From: JABMNT01 sp048262655
GTDB lineage: Bacteria > Pseudomonadota > Alphaproteobacteria > Rhodospirillales > Casp-alpha2
DNA: 64,000 nt
Direction of reading: 5' to 3'
Assembly (NCBI GenBank): GCA_048262655.1
Contig: JBLXEY010000002.1
Span: 558,001-622,000, forward strand
The position numbers were made by a program, and so were the translations under genes. The notes under the pieces are model-generated. The model ran no database searches. It was not told the DNA's origin and saw only the letters and a list, made by a program, of their open reading frames with translations. Shown piece by piece: positions 44,102 to 54,234 of the stretch; position 1 is the first letter of the stretch, and each line of letters opens with the position of its first letter.

Positions 44102-45014
44102 TTTAGATAGTTTAAAAGAATTTGAAACCGACAATGCCAACGTTGTGCTTTGGGTTTTTAAGAAGCATGTCAAAGACGGTGTTCCCAAATACACTGGTCG
44201 CTGGATTAACACCTCAGACCAATTAAAAACTATACTGCGAACCACATTTTCAAGCGAAGTAGAAAAAATTGATGAAACGGTCGATTACAGCCTATTGGCC
44301 CAAAACAATGAAGCCAGCGTGCTGACAATTGAGGTTCGCGAAACACTTGCAGATCGTATATTGGTGGCCTCTTCCGAGGAAGATCAAAGAGCTAAAATAG
44401 AAAATGTGAAACACATTAATAATGCTGCATTTTATGTAGCCAAATTTGTAATGGGCGATAACGTAGTATATGGGATCAAAAGGCCAGACACTTCTTGGAA
44501 AACGCGGAAGAATTTGAATTTAACTAGCGTTATATTCTCTGATGCCAGTTTAGACGTTAACTCATCCCCAGCATTCAATATCGCGAGCAATTTTGACTTT
44601 CTGATTTTTGATGACTGCATCTACATCAAATCCAAGGGTGTATTTGAAATGCTACTGCACTACAAAGCAGCGCATGAAGATGATTTTGGTGAACTTTGTC
44701 GTGAACAAGAATTTTCAGATGTGTTCACCGATTTAGCAGCCATTGAAGCATATGTTGGGGACAACAAGATGCAGTTACGCCGAGCTTCAGCAATTCGGCA
44801 AAAAGGGCATTACAAGGATGCAAATTTTTTATCAAACCTTCGCGACCGACATGAAGATTATGGCCTAACAATCAATTTTGACCAAAATGGTAAAATCATT
44901 CCAGATGAGGCCACCAGTCGAGATATTTTCATTGCTCTGCTCGACCACCGATTGGCGTCGGCATTCTCAGAAAACATATACGACGTCCAAGACACGTCTC
45001 CGATTGAGGTTTAG
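44094..45014 (+). CDS. kwaB: Kiwa antiphage system effector KwaB (DUF4868)
   Basis: 306 residues, the usual KwaB length (about 310). The DUF4868 pattern is recognisable: an N-terminal LKEFETDNANVVLWVFKK, YSLLAQNNEASVLTIEV, then AAFYVAKFVMGDNVVYGIKR, DTSWKTRKNLNLTSVIF, and a central DDCIYIKSKGVFEMLLHYK. KwaB binds DNA and is the cytosolic component that stops phage replication. Its ATG lies inside the end of kwaA, so the two are coupled. Codon use and base composition are more AT-rich than flanking chromosomal genes, consistent with transfer. Confidence 0.85.
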   Translation: MPDLDSLKEFETDNANVVLWVFKKHVKDGVPKYTGRWINTSDQLKTILRTTFSSEVEKIDETVDYSLLAQNNEASVLTIEVRETLADRILVASSEEDQRAKIENVKHINNAAFYVAKFVMGDNVVYGIKRPDTSWKTRKNLNLTSVIFSDASLDVNSSPAFNIASNFDFLIFDDCIYIKSKGVFEMLLHYKAAHEDDFGELCREQEFSDVFTDLAAIEAYVGDNKMQLRRASAIRQKGHYKDANFLSNLRDRHEDYGLTINFDQNGKIIPDEATSRDIFIALLDHRLASAFSENIYDVQDTSPIEV

Positions 45015-45086
45015 TAATTTTTCTAATTGCCAGCTTTCCCTCCCCCTCTCATCCAATAACGAAGAGACATGCCGAGAGTGCTATTG

Positions 45087-45317
45087 TCAGCAAAATTCAG
45101 CGGACAACGCATCACCAAGATTTCCGGTCTTCGTGGATCGGGTGATGCGCTTCTGACCGGGAACCTTCAGCTGCATCGTCCAGCGTTCTTGCGTTGTCCG
45201 CTCGCGCTCTTCATCCGGCGCTGATTTTGGGCGCTTGAAGACAATCACGTCCCCTTCAAACAGGACATGTTTTTCGCGGTAATACGAATTATTTTTGTTA
45301 GTTTCAGCCATGCTCAC
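45087..45317 (-). pseudogene. Truncated tyrosine-recombinase integrase (N-terminus only)
   Basis: 76 codons reading away from rpsI. The end of the segment, RWTMQLKVPGQKRITRSTKT then GNLGDALS, matches the N-terminal arm/SAM-like region of phage-type integrases. The core-binding and catalytic domains (R-H-R-Y) are missing: the frame stops at 45087 and nothing resembling them lies up to kwaB. The missing part was probably lost by deletion. Adjacent arm-type repeats upstream fit an integrase at the attachment end. Confidence 0.7.
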
Positions 45318-45329
45318 GAGCCCTTAAAG

Positions 45330-45345
45330 GTGACTTATTTGTGAC
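45330..45345 (+). repeat. Arm-type repeat, right inner copy
   Basis: GTGACTTATTTGTGAC, identical to the copy at 45393 and one base from the copy at 43348. It lies just upstream of the integrase remnant start, where it may also regulate that gene. Confidence 0.6.
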
Positions 45346-45392
45346 TACTTGGAAGCGGACTTAGTCGCGAAATCCAGGCAGCGCAAGGGCAT

Positions 45393-45408
45393 GTGACTTA
45401 TTTGTGAC
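45393..45408 (+). repeat. Arm-type repeat, right outer copy
   Basis: GTGACTTATTTGTGAC, 62 bp from the right att-like core, mirroring the 61-bp distance on the left. Confidence 0.6.
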
Positions 45409-45412
45409 AAAG

Positions 45413-45442
45413 AAAAAAGGGTCTGCATTTCTGCAGACCCTT
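45413..45442 (-). terminator. Terminator now serving rpsI
   Basis: AAGGGTCTGCA and TGCAGACCCTT form a perfect 11-bp stem with a 4-nt loop; on the minus strand a run of T follows. It lies between the right att-like core and the outer arm-type repeat, so it was probably brought by the island. Confidence 0.8.
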
Positions 45443-45470
45443 GAAAACATTGTATTTTCTGTAGGTTCCA

Positions 45471-45483
45471 GTCTAGCGCTTCG
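45471..45483. repeat. Right att-like repeat overlapping the rpsI stop
   Basis: GTCTAGCGCTTCG; on the minus strand it encodes the last codons and stop of rpsI (S-K-R-stop). The counterpart of the left copy at 43274. Confidence 0.55.
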
Positions 45484-46021
45484 AGAACTGGAAGCTCCGA
45501 CGCGCTTTCCGCTTACCGTATTTTTTACGTTCAACAACACGGCTATCACGGGTCAGGAAGCCTTCCTTTTTGAGCACACCGCGAAGTGCTGGCTCATAAA
45601 GGGTCAGGGCTTTCGAGATGCCATGCTTAACAGCACCGGCTTGACCGGACAATCCACCACCTTTGACGGTGCAGTATACGTCATACTGACCACCGCGCTC
45701 GGCAACGTCAAAAGGCTGTTGGACAAGCATTTGCAGAACCGGGCGGGCAAAATATGTGTTCACTTCACGACCGTTTACAACAATCTTGCCGGGTCCAGGC
45801 TTGATCCATACACGGGCAACAGCGTCTTTACGTTTTCCGGTTGCATATGAACGACCATGCTCATCGATTTTTGGCTCACGAACAATGGCTTCCGTCGATG
45901 GTGTATCGGCGACAGCTGCATCTTCTGTTGCTGGTGCTGCAGCAGCTGCTGCAGGAGCTTCAGCGGCACTCTCCATTGCCTCTTTGAGGTTTTCGAGAGT
46001 TGGTTTAATTTCCTCAGCCAT
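45473..46021 (-). CDS. rpsI: 30S ribosomal protein S9
   Basis: 182 residues. The S9 core begins near residue 55 (GRSYATGKRKDAVARVWIKPG) and ends RKKYGKRKARRSFQFSKR, the basic tail that reaches the P-site. The N-terminal ~50 residues are an acidic, Ala-rich extension usual in many Rhodospirillales and other alphaproteobacteria. The gene starts 3 nt after rplM. Its last few bases appear to have been replaced by the integrated island without changing the protein end. Confidence 0.97.
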   Translation of the reverse strand: MAEEIKPTLENLKEAMESAAEAPAAAAAAPATEDAAVADTPSTEAIVREPKIDEHGRSYATGKRKDAVARVWIKPGPGKIVVNGREVNTYFARPVLQMLVQQPFDVAERGGQYDVYCTVKGGGLSGQAGAVKHGISKALTLYEPALRGVLKKEGFLTRDSRVVERKKYGKRKARRSFQFSKR

Positions 46022-46024
46022 AAT

Positions 46025-46489
46025 TTAGAGGCTCCTCTTGTTCTTGGAATTCATAGCAGCAATATCCAGAACTTCTGGCTGTTGTGCTTCATGCGGATGA
46101 TCAGGGCCAGCATAGACATGCAATTTACGCATTTGCTGAGTCCCCAAAGGATTGCGGCTGATCATGCGCTCAACGGCTTTGATGACAACACGCTCAGGGT
46201 GCTTACCATCGAGAATGGCGCCCGCTGTGCGGCTCTTGATGCCGCCCGGATGACCAGTGTGCCAGTAGTAAGTCTTATCGGTCAGTTTACGACCCGTTAG
46301 CTTAACTTTCTCGGCATTGATCACGATAATATTGTCACCACAATCCATGTGAGGCGTATACATGGGCTTATGTTTTCCGCGCAGGCGCAAAGCGATTTGA
46401 GACGCCATCCGTCCTAAAACGAGGTCTTCCGCATCAATAATGAACCATTTACGTTCAATATCATCCGGTTTGGCTGAATATGTTTTCAT
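46025..46489 (-). CDS. rplM: 50S ribosomal protein L13
   Basis: 154 residues, a full-length L13: WFIIDAEDLVLGRMASQIALRLRGK, YTPHMDCGDNIIVINAEKV, LTGRKLTDKTYYWHTGHPGG and MISRNPLGTQQMRKLHVYAG. L13 is an early assembly protein of the large subunit. Classical rplM-rpsI operon with a promoter about 60 nt upstream and a stem-loop in the leader. Confidence 0.98.
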   Translation of the reverse strand: MKTYSAKPDDIERKWFIIDAEDLVLGRMASQIALRLRGKHKPMYTPHMDCGDNIIVINAEKVKLTGRKLTDKTYYWHTGHPGGIKSRTAGAILDGKHPERVVIKAVERMISRNPLGTQQMRKLHVYAGPDHPHEAQQPEVLDIAAMNSKNKRSL

Positions 46490-46512
46490 TGTTCACTCTT
46501 CAAATAGGTTAG

Positions 46513-46534
46513 GATGGGGCTAAGTCACCCCATC
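46513..46534 (-). promoter_or_regulatory. Stem-loop in rplM leader
   Basis: GATGGGG and CCCCATC (7 bp, 8-nt loop) lie between the promoter and the rplM ribosome binding site. In E. coli, L13 represses its own operon through the rplM leader, so this hairpin may be the target; that is inference. Confidence 0.4.
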
Positions 46535-46547
46535 TGTTTCGGCGCGG

Positions 46548-46575
46548 AAAGTATCATTTGAAATGGCGATGTCAA
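46548..46575 (-). promoter_or_regulatory. Sigma-70-type promoter of rplM-rpsI
   Basis: On the minus strand: TTGACA (46570-46575), 16-bp spacer, TACTTT (46548-46553). The -35 box is perfect and the -10 matches at 4 of 6 positions. Confidence 0.6.
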
Positions 46576-46624
46576 CGAAAAAGCGTTAAAAAACCGATAT
46601 TTAGCTTAGGGGTATTATAGTACC

Positions 46625-47074
46625 TTAATTTTGACCCCGATCTGGTGGCACTGAGTAGGTCCCTGTTGCATGCGCGACCATCGCCTCCATCCCATCTGAA
46701 TAAATACCGACATCGATCACGCATAGTCGCCGCCCTACTTTTATCGCCCTGCCCCTGGCAATCAGGTCGGCCGGTTTGGGACGGTTTAGAAAATTAATAT
46801 TGAAATTTGTTGTAACCGCCAAGGTCACTTTACCCACGGAACTCAGGACCACCGCATACATTAAGGCATCAGCCAGCATCATCATTGTCGGCCCGGAAAC
46901 CGTTCCCCCGGGCCGCAACATGCTCTCATTGTAGGGTAATCGCATGGATGCCTCCCCATCCCCAATCGTTTCAAGGGCAAGACCATCCTTAACGGCCCAT
47001 GGCATTTCATCAACCATCAGCTGGTTGAAGGCATCAATTGAAATTTTAGACACGGTATCGGACCTTTGGCTCAA
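46625..47074 (-). CDS. PaaI family thioesterase
   Basis: 149-residue hotdog-fold protein: NESMLRPGGTVSGPTMMMLAD (active-site loop and start of the central helix), then VTTNFNINFLNRPKPADLIA. It hydrolyses acyl- or aryl-CoA thioesters. The ATG overlaps the stop of the DUF2806 gene (ATGA), so the two are coupled. Confidence 0.88.
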   Translation of the reverse strand: MSQRSDTVSKISIDAFNQLMVDEMPWAVKDGLALETIGDGEASMRLPYNESMLRPGGTVSGPTMMMLADALMYAVVLSSVGKVTLAVTTNFNINFLNRPKPADLIARGRAIKVGRRLCVIDVGIYSDGMEAMVAHATGTYSVPPDRGQN

Positions 47075-47910
47075 ACGTGCTCAATTAACGCTCCCTGCGC
47101 ATCGCGGACCCGATAGTCATAGCCCTGACCTTTCAGGTCCTGCCCTAGTTTCGCTAGATAAGCCATATCGACTGGTACGTCCGCCAGCACCGCCATCAGT
47201 TCCCGGCCCGTCCGTGTGAAACGGTAGGCTGGCAGAATAAAAAGTTGGCTGGTTGGATGGCGGACAATCAAATCACCGCCTTTGAAATCAAAAGTGATCC
47301 CTTTGGTTGGGGCATAGAAAGTAACGCTCAGGTCGTCCAATTCCTGAATTATATTCAAACTTTGTAAATGACTTATCGCGTCTTCATCCATATCGAAGTC
47401 AGCGAACGCATTACGGCCAGCGATTTTTAAGAGATATCCTGAGGGTAAATACATACGACCGGCACGTTCCAGCAAATCCAAAGCCTTACTCGTCATTCCG
47501 CTTAGGACATCCAGAGCCTGAAAGGAGACGCGGCCTTGCATCTGACATTCGCAGGCTAAGACATGGCCCCAGACCTGCTGCATATCCACGTTACCCACAC
47601 GTTGTGCTAGTTCAACAAAACGGGCCAGCCAGTCGCTATCAAGAATATCTGCGGCTTGTTCATCCCGGTTTTCTGAAGCCGCTTCATAAGCCGCTTCAGC
47701 GACGGCCTCCAGATTGCGCTGCCGATGCGATTCGACGGCGGCAATTCGCGCAGACAAACGTTCGTAGCGTTCTGCATTGGTGCTTTTTTGCGCCAGCGTA
47801 TCCGGAGCATAACTGCTGCCAAGCAAAACCGTAAGACCGTCCGCAATGCGTGCCACGGCCGGGTTATGTTGTTGCGCTGGTGTGTCGCCTAGGTCCGCCA
47901 CTTCGGGCAC
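47071..47910 (-). CDS. DUF2806 / TIGR03899-like protein
   Basis: 279 residues. The middle part, RDEQAADILDSDWLARFVEL followed by WGHVLACECQMQGRVSFQAL, is characteristic of DUF2806 proteins, which are of unknown function. The C-terminal ~100 residues are beta-rich (LSVTFYAPTKGITFDFKGGD) and end with a possible winged-helix-like segment. Upstream and coupled to the thioesterase gene. Confidence 0.75.
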   Translation of the reverse strand: MPEVADLGDTPAQQHNPAVARIADGLTVLLGSSYAPDTLAQKSTNAERYERLSARIAAVESHRQRNLEAVAEAAYEAASENRDEQAADILDSDWLARFVELAQRVGNVDMQQVWGHVLACECQMQGRVSFQALDVLSGMTSKALDLLERAGRMYLPSGYLLKIAGRNAFADFDMDEDAISHLQSLNIIQELDDLSVTFYAPTKGITFDFKGGDLIVRHPTSQLFILPAYRFTRTGRELMAVLADVPVDMAYLAKLGQDLKGQGYDYRVRDAQGALIEHV

Positions 47911-48060
47911 CTCTTTGCCAAGTATCTGTTTCCCCTATCATAATCCCCATCCGACGCCGCGAATGCAAGTCCATCGAAATGATCGCCTTTTCTCTTGCTA
48001 TCGATGGTCATAAGATCAAAATTCTTGTAGCTGGATGAAACAATTATCTGTGAGGCAACA

Positions 48061-48846
48061 ATGACCGAAGAGCCCCTATTATTACGCTCTGATACAGATG
48101 GCGTAACGACTTTAACGCTGAACCAGCCAAAGAAATTTAATGTCCTGTCTCGGGAAATGATGACCGAAATTCAGTCGGCTCTAGAGCAAATCGCTGAAGA
48201 CACGTCAGTGCGGGTCCTTATTTTAGCCGGGAAAGGTAAAGCCTTCTGCGCCGGGCATGACTTAAAACAGATGATGGCAGATTCTGATGAACCTGCGATG
48301 CGCGCCTTATTCCAGCAATGCAGCAAGATGATGGTAACGCTCACCAAAATGCCACAACCGGTTATTGCCCGTGTCCATGGCATAGCGACAGCAGCTGGCT
48401 GCCAGTTGGTCGCTCAATGTGATTTAGCCGTCGCTTCAGATAATGCGACCTTTGCGACATCTGGAATCGGTGTTGGCCTTTATTGTGGCACCCCATCCGT
48501 TGCCGTAACCCGAAACCTACCACGCAAGCAAGCCATGGAGCTCCTGCTTACGGGTGATTTTATTGATGCGGCCACGGCGCTTCAGTACGGATTAATCAAT
48601 CGTGTTTGTCAGCCAGAACAATTGGATCAAACGATCGGAGATCTGGCGGATAGGATTGCGTCAAATGGCCCCGCCTTTATCGAGATGGGAAAATCGCTTT
48701 TTTATTCACAGATCGAACATGGCATTGAAGCCGCCTATGATTTGGCAACAGAAACAATGGTCGGCAACATGAAGTTGCCGGAAGCGCGTGAAGGGCTGCA
48801 AGCTTTCTTGGACAAAAAACCTATGCCAAGATGGTCTGACCGATGA
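48061..48846 (+). CDS. Enoyl-CoA hydratase family protein (ECHDC3-like)
   Basis: 261-residue crotonase: FCAGHDLKQMM forms the first oxyanion strand and RVHGIATAAGCQLVAQCDLAVA the second; the Gln in GCQLVAQCD stands near where catalytic Glu is often found, as in the ECHDC3-like subgroup. The LPRKQAMELLLTGDFIDAATA helix region is conserved. Its stop overlaps the start of the CoA-binding protein gene. Confidence 0.88.
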   Translation: MTEEPLLLRSDTDGVTTLTLNQPKKFNVLSREMMTEIQSALEQIAEDTSVRVLILAGKGKAFCAGHDLKQMMADSDEPAMRALFQQCSKMMVTLTKMPQPVIARVHGIATAAGCQLVAQCDLAVASDNATFATSGIGVGLYCGTPSVAVTRNLPRKQAMELLLTGDFIDAATALQYGLINRVCQPEQLDQTIGDLADRIASNGPAFIEMGKSLFYSQIEHGIEAAYDLATETMVGNMKLPEAREGLQAFLDKKPMPRWSDR

Positions 48847-49343
48847 CCAACCCTCTTGTTTATGACGATGACATCATCCGGAAAATCCTCAGAAGTGTGA
48901 AGACGATTGCCCTTGTCGGTGCCAGTCCAAAGTGGGTGCGGCCTTCCAGCTTTGTGATGAAATATTTACAAGGAAAAGGGTACCGCGTTATCCCGGTTAA
49001 CCCCGGCCACGCGGGCAAGGAAATTCTGGGGGAGACCGTGTATGCAAGCCTGGCGGATATCCCTGTAAACTTTGACATGGTGGATATCTTTAGGTCCTCA
49101 GAGGCTGCCGGTGGTGTTGTAGATGAAGTTCTGGCCCTGCCGGCTGGCAAACGGGGCAATGTTGTGTGGATGCAGCTAACGGTTCGGAATGATGCAGCCG
49201 CGACCAGAGCAGAAGACGCAGGAATCCAAGTCGTTATGGACCGTTGCCCGAAAATCGAATATGGACGCTTATTTGGCGAACTCGGTTGGAGCGGGGTCAA
49301 TTCCGGCATCATCACTTCAAAACGCAGAAGACTGGGCACTTAG
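48843..49343 (+). CDS. CoA-binding domain protein (YccU-like)
   Basis: 166 residues, Rossmann-like CoA-binding fold: TIALVGASPKWVRPSSFVMK, GYRVIPVNPGHAGKEILGE, DMVDIFRSSEAAGGVVDEVL, and the C-terminal VVMDRCPKIEYGRL. The family binds CoA but has no established reaction. Overlaps the upstream crotonase (ATGA) and ends 2 nt before metY. Confidence 0.9.
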   Translation: MTNPLVYDDDIIRKILRSVKTIALVGASPKWVRPSSFVMKYLQGKGYRVIPVNPGHAGKEILGETVYASLADIPVNFDMVDIFRSSEAAGGVVDEVLALPAGKRGNVVWMQLTVRNDAAATRAEDAGIQVVMDRCPKIEYGRLFGELGWSGVNSGIITSKRRRLGT

Positions 49344-49345
49344 AC

Positions 49346-50644
49346 ATGGCCGAAGATTCAGATACTCCCTGGCAATACGGCGAAGAGACGAAAGCCGTAC
49401 ATGCCGGCTCCCAACCGGACCCCGTAACCGGCGCACGCAACACGCCCATTTATCAAACGACCTCGTATGTTTTTGATGATGTGGATCATGCAGCAGACTT
49501 GTTTAACCTTCAAACTTTCGGGTTTATCTATTCGCGGTTAACCAACCCGACGGTTGCTGTTCTGGAAGAACGATTGGCCAGCCTGGAAAATGGTCGGGCC
49601 GCCGTTTGCAGTTCATCCGGGCACGCGGCACAGTTTTTGACCTTTTTCTCCCTTCTGGAACCGGGCGACCATTTTATTGCTTCTCGGAACCTTTACGGCG
49701 GCTCCATTACGCAATTCGGGGTCAGCTTCAAAAGACTTGGCTGGAACTGCACATTTGTTGATCCAACCGATCCCGAAAATTTTCGAAACGCTGTAACCCC
49801 GAAAACCAAAGCCATCTTCATTGAAGTCCTTGCGAATCCGGGCGGGATTGTCCTGGATCTGGAAGCCATATCAGCGGTCGCTAAAGACATTCACGTGCCA
49901 TTGATTGTCGATAATACATTGGCCACACCTTACCTGCTTCAACCCATGAGTTGGGGCGCCGATTTGGTCGTTCATTCAACCACCAAATTTCTGTCCGGTC
50001 ACGGGACGTCACTGGGTGGTGCACTCATAGAATCTGGTAAATTTGACTGGGCCGCCGATGACAAATTTCCGACGATGACCCAACCGGACCCGGCTTACCA
50101 TGGCCTGACATTCTACGAAACCTTTGGCGACTTCGGCTTCACCATGAAAGCCCGCGCCGTCGGGCTCCGCGATTTTGGCCCTTCGATGGCCCCAGCCAAT
50201 GCCTTTTATACAATTACGGCAATCGAATCTCTGGCCGCCCGTATGGATCGGCACGTAAAAAATGCCATGGCTGTTGCGGAATATCTTGAGGCCCACCCAA
50301 AAGTTGAGCGTGTGTCTTACGCTGGCCTGAGTTCTAGCCCCTACCATGATCTAGCCAAGAAATACCTGCCAAAAGGTGCAGGTGCTGTCTTCACCTGTGA
50401 ATTAAAGGGAGGTTATGACGCCGGGGTCAAATTGGTAGAAAGTGTTAATTTGTTCTCGCATCTCGCAAATGTTGGCGATACGCGATCCCTGATTCTGCAC
50501 CCCGCTTCCACAACACACCGGCAGCTAACAGATGAACAACGCAACGCTGCTGGTGCTGGAGAAAGTGTTATCAGGCTTTCAATTGGTCAGGAGACAGTCG
50601 AGGATTTAATCCACGACCTTGATATCGGATTATCAAAAGTTTGA
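49346..50644 (+). CDS. metY: O-acetylhomoserine sulfhydrylase / aminocarboxypropyltransferase
   Basis: 432 residues from MAEDSDTPWQYG; a reading extended into the upstream gene is rejected. Cys/Met PLP family: TKAVHAGSQPDPVTGARNTP, SRLTNPTVAVLEERLASLE, SSGHAAQFLTFF, and the PLP-Lys segment VVHSTTKFLSGHGTSLGG. It makes homocysteine from O-acetylhomoserine and sulfide. Third gene of an operon with a crotonase and a CoA-binding protein, a gene order shared by other alphaproteobacteria. Confidence 0.94.
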   Translation: MAEDSDTPWQYGEETKAVHAGSQPDPVTGARNTPIYQTTSYVFDDVDHAADLFNLQTFGFIYSRLTNPTVAVLEERLASLENGRAAVCSSSGHAAQFLTFFSLLEPGDHFIASRNLYGGSITQFGVSFKRLGWNCTFVDPTDPENFRNAVTPKTKAIFIEVLANPGGIVLDLEAISAVAKDIHVPLIVDNTLATPYLLQPMSWGADLVVHSTTKFLSGHGTSLGGALIESGKFDWAADDKFPTMTQPDPAYHGLTFYETFGDFGFTMKARAVGLRDFGPSMAPANAFYTITAIESLAARMDRHVKNAMAVAEYLEAHPKVERVSYAGLSSSPYHDLAKKYLPKGAGAVFTCELKGGYDAGVKLVESVNLFSHLANVGDTRSLILHPASTTHRQLTDEQRNAAGAGESVIRLSIGQETVEDLIHDLDIGLSKV

Positions 50645-50651
50645 CCAAGCC

Positions 50652-50969
50652 TTAAGCGGACATGACCCGGGAGGGAACAAAGTCGCGCGCCTGATCGAGG
50701 TTTTTTCGGATTTCTTTGGTTTGGTTTTCAATTTCGTGTGCAGCGCGATGGTCAATTTTCAAGACTTCCACCTGCTGCTCGACGCGCCGCAAGCGCGTAT
50801 CAATTTCGTCAAGCAGGCTGCGGCTCTCACGAATTCTGGCATGAACGTTCTTTAGGTGTGGCTTGACCACAGCATCCCCATGGCTTTCGGCACGGCGCAA
50901 GGCTTCTGAGGTAAACCAGACAGATATCAAGGCCACGGCCAAACTCAGACACGCCAATACGGTACCCAT
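50652..50969 (-). CDS. Membrane-anchored coiled-coil protein, 105 aa
   Basis: N-terminal membrane helix (MGTVLACLSLAVALISVWF) followed by a long charged helix with heptads (HARIRESRSLLDEIDTRLRR, VEQQVEVLKIDHRAAHEIEN), probably a cytosolic or periplasmic coiled coil. The start is the second Met. Convergent with metY, 7 nt apart. No family is recognised. Confidence 0.6.
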   Translation of the reverse strand: MGTVLACLSLAVALISVWFTSEALRRAESHGDAVVKPHLKNVHARIRESRSLLDEIDTRLRRVEQQVEVLKIDHRAAHEIENQTKEIRKNLDQARDFVPSRVMSA

Positions 50970-51071
50970 AACAACTCCATTCAAACCTAAACGAACGGGT
51001 TAAGAATACTGCAATGAAGGTAAACAGATCGTAAACGATAGCAACGCCACTGAAGATATATGCGATGGTCG

Positions 51072-53076
<2,005 letters not shown>

Positions 53077-53114
53077 TCTTTATACCTGTGTCTAACAGTA
53101 TACATACTTTCGAG

Positions 53115-54038
53115 TCAGCCATTTATGCGCGCGAGAAAATCTGCAACAACCTCGTCAACTTTGCTGAGTTCAACACGGCAAACACCGGCGCCCGCATGAC
53201 CGCCACCACCGTATTCAAGGGCGATCAAACCAATATTAACATCCGAATTCTTATTTAGAATCGAACGGCCTACGGCAATCGAACAGATTCCATTGTCGGG
53301 ACCCGGCGTTACGTTTATCGAAATTTCTGCTTCCGGGTGCAACGCATAAACCATGAAACGATTAACCATACAGACTTTTTCTTCGTCTCGCAGGTCCGTG
53401 ACAATCGCTTTACCAACAAGTTTTGAGCAGCGTTCAACCTGTAGCTCGCCAAATTCTGTATTAAAATTATAGGCTTCAACGCGTTCGTTAACGTCGGGCA
53501 ACGCCAAAATTTCATCCACAGGATTATGGCGGCAATAGGTCATCAAACGCTCCATGAGATCTTCTTTATCAATAGAGAAATCTCTGACACTTTCCAAACG
53601 CGTACGAGGATCGATTATGAAGTTAAGGAGGGTCCACCCCTCCGGCGCCATTATTTCTTCACCATCATATTGCGCAGAATCTGCTTTATCGACGGCATCC
53701 ATAAGCTCGCTGGAAATGTTTGGAAAACCAGCACTACCACCAAAATGTGTGTAAACAACTCGGGCGGCAGATGGGGCGTTTGGATCAATAATACGATTAT
53801 CATTCTTTTCCAGGCGCTGTGTTTCGCTGACATGATGGTCAAAACACAAATGAGCGCCTGCGACATAGGGCAGATTCGTAATGATATCATTTCCAGTGAT
53901 CTCTACACGCCCTTCCTGCATCTCATTGGGCTCTGCGAACGTCACACTGTTAATCATGCCCAGTTCCATGAGCAATGTGCCACAGACGACACCATCAAAA
54001 TCAGAACGCGTAACCAAACGATATTGCTTATCTGCCAT
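53115..54038 (-). CDS. DHH family phosphoesterase, exopolyphosphatase-like
   Basis: 307 residues from MADKQYRLVTRSDFDG. The N-terminal metal site is RSDFDGVVCG and the DHH motif is in CFDHHVSET; a later Asp in VDKADSAQYDG completes the site. The C-terminal DHHA1 motif is GGGGHAGAG. Members include nanoRNases and bifunctional oligoRNase/pAp phosphatases; the exopolyphosphatase label is traditional. The gene stands alone. Confidence 0.85.
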   Translation of the reverse strand: MADKQYRLVTRSDFDGVVCGTLLMELGMINSVTFAEPNEMQEGRVEITGNDIITNLPYVAGAHLCFDHHVSETQRLEKNDNRIIDPNAPSAARVVYTHFGGSAGFPNISSELMDAVDKADSAQYDGEEIMAPEGWTLLNFIIDPRTRLESVRDFSIDKEDLMERLMTYCRHNPVDEILALPDVNERVEAYNFNTEFGELQVERCSKLVGKAIVTDLRDEEKVCMVNRFMVYALHPEAEISINVTPGPDNGICSIAVGRSILNKNSDVNIGLIALEYGGGGHAGAGVCRVELSKVDEVVADFLARING

Positions 54039-54234
54039 TCTAGGCCCCATTTAATATGTAATTATAAACTCACCGGAAGTATAAACTTTACGGCCAAGAC
54101 TGGCAATCAGCACGCTTATCAATTCCGAAATCTCAATTTACCTGTTATAGTTGCCTGCCGCCAAGAACCATAACGTATTATGCCATAGCTAAAACAGCAA
54201 ATACATACGATTTAATGCACTAGGCACAAATTTA

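Larger units (their letters stand above)
43274..45483. mobile_element. Small genomic island at rpsI carrying Kiwa and an integrase remnant
   Basis: About 2.2 kb of visibly AT-rich DNA bounded by GTTTAACGCTTCG (43274-43286) and GTCTAGCGCTTCG (45471-45483), 11 of 13 identical, the right copy covering the end of rpsI. A 16-bp arm-type repeat GTGACTT(A/G)TTTGTGAC lies 61 bp inside the left core and 62 bp inside the right core, with a second right copy at 45330. Cargo: kwaA, kwaB, and the first part of a tyrosine-recombinase gene. The loss of integrase suggests the element is now fixed. Confidence 0.7.

Noticed and set aside
49244..49345. N-terminal extension of MetY into the CoA-binding gene
   Set aside because: The extra 34 residues overlap another gene and are not family-like; the ATG at 49346 fits the family start.
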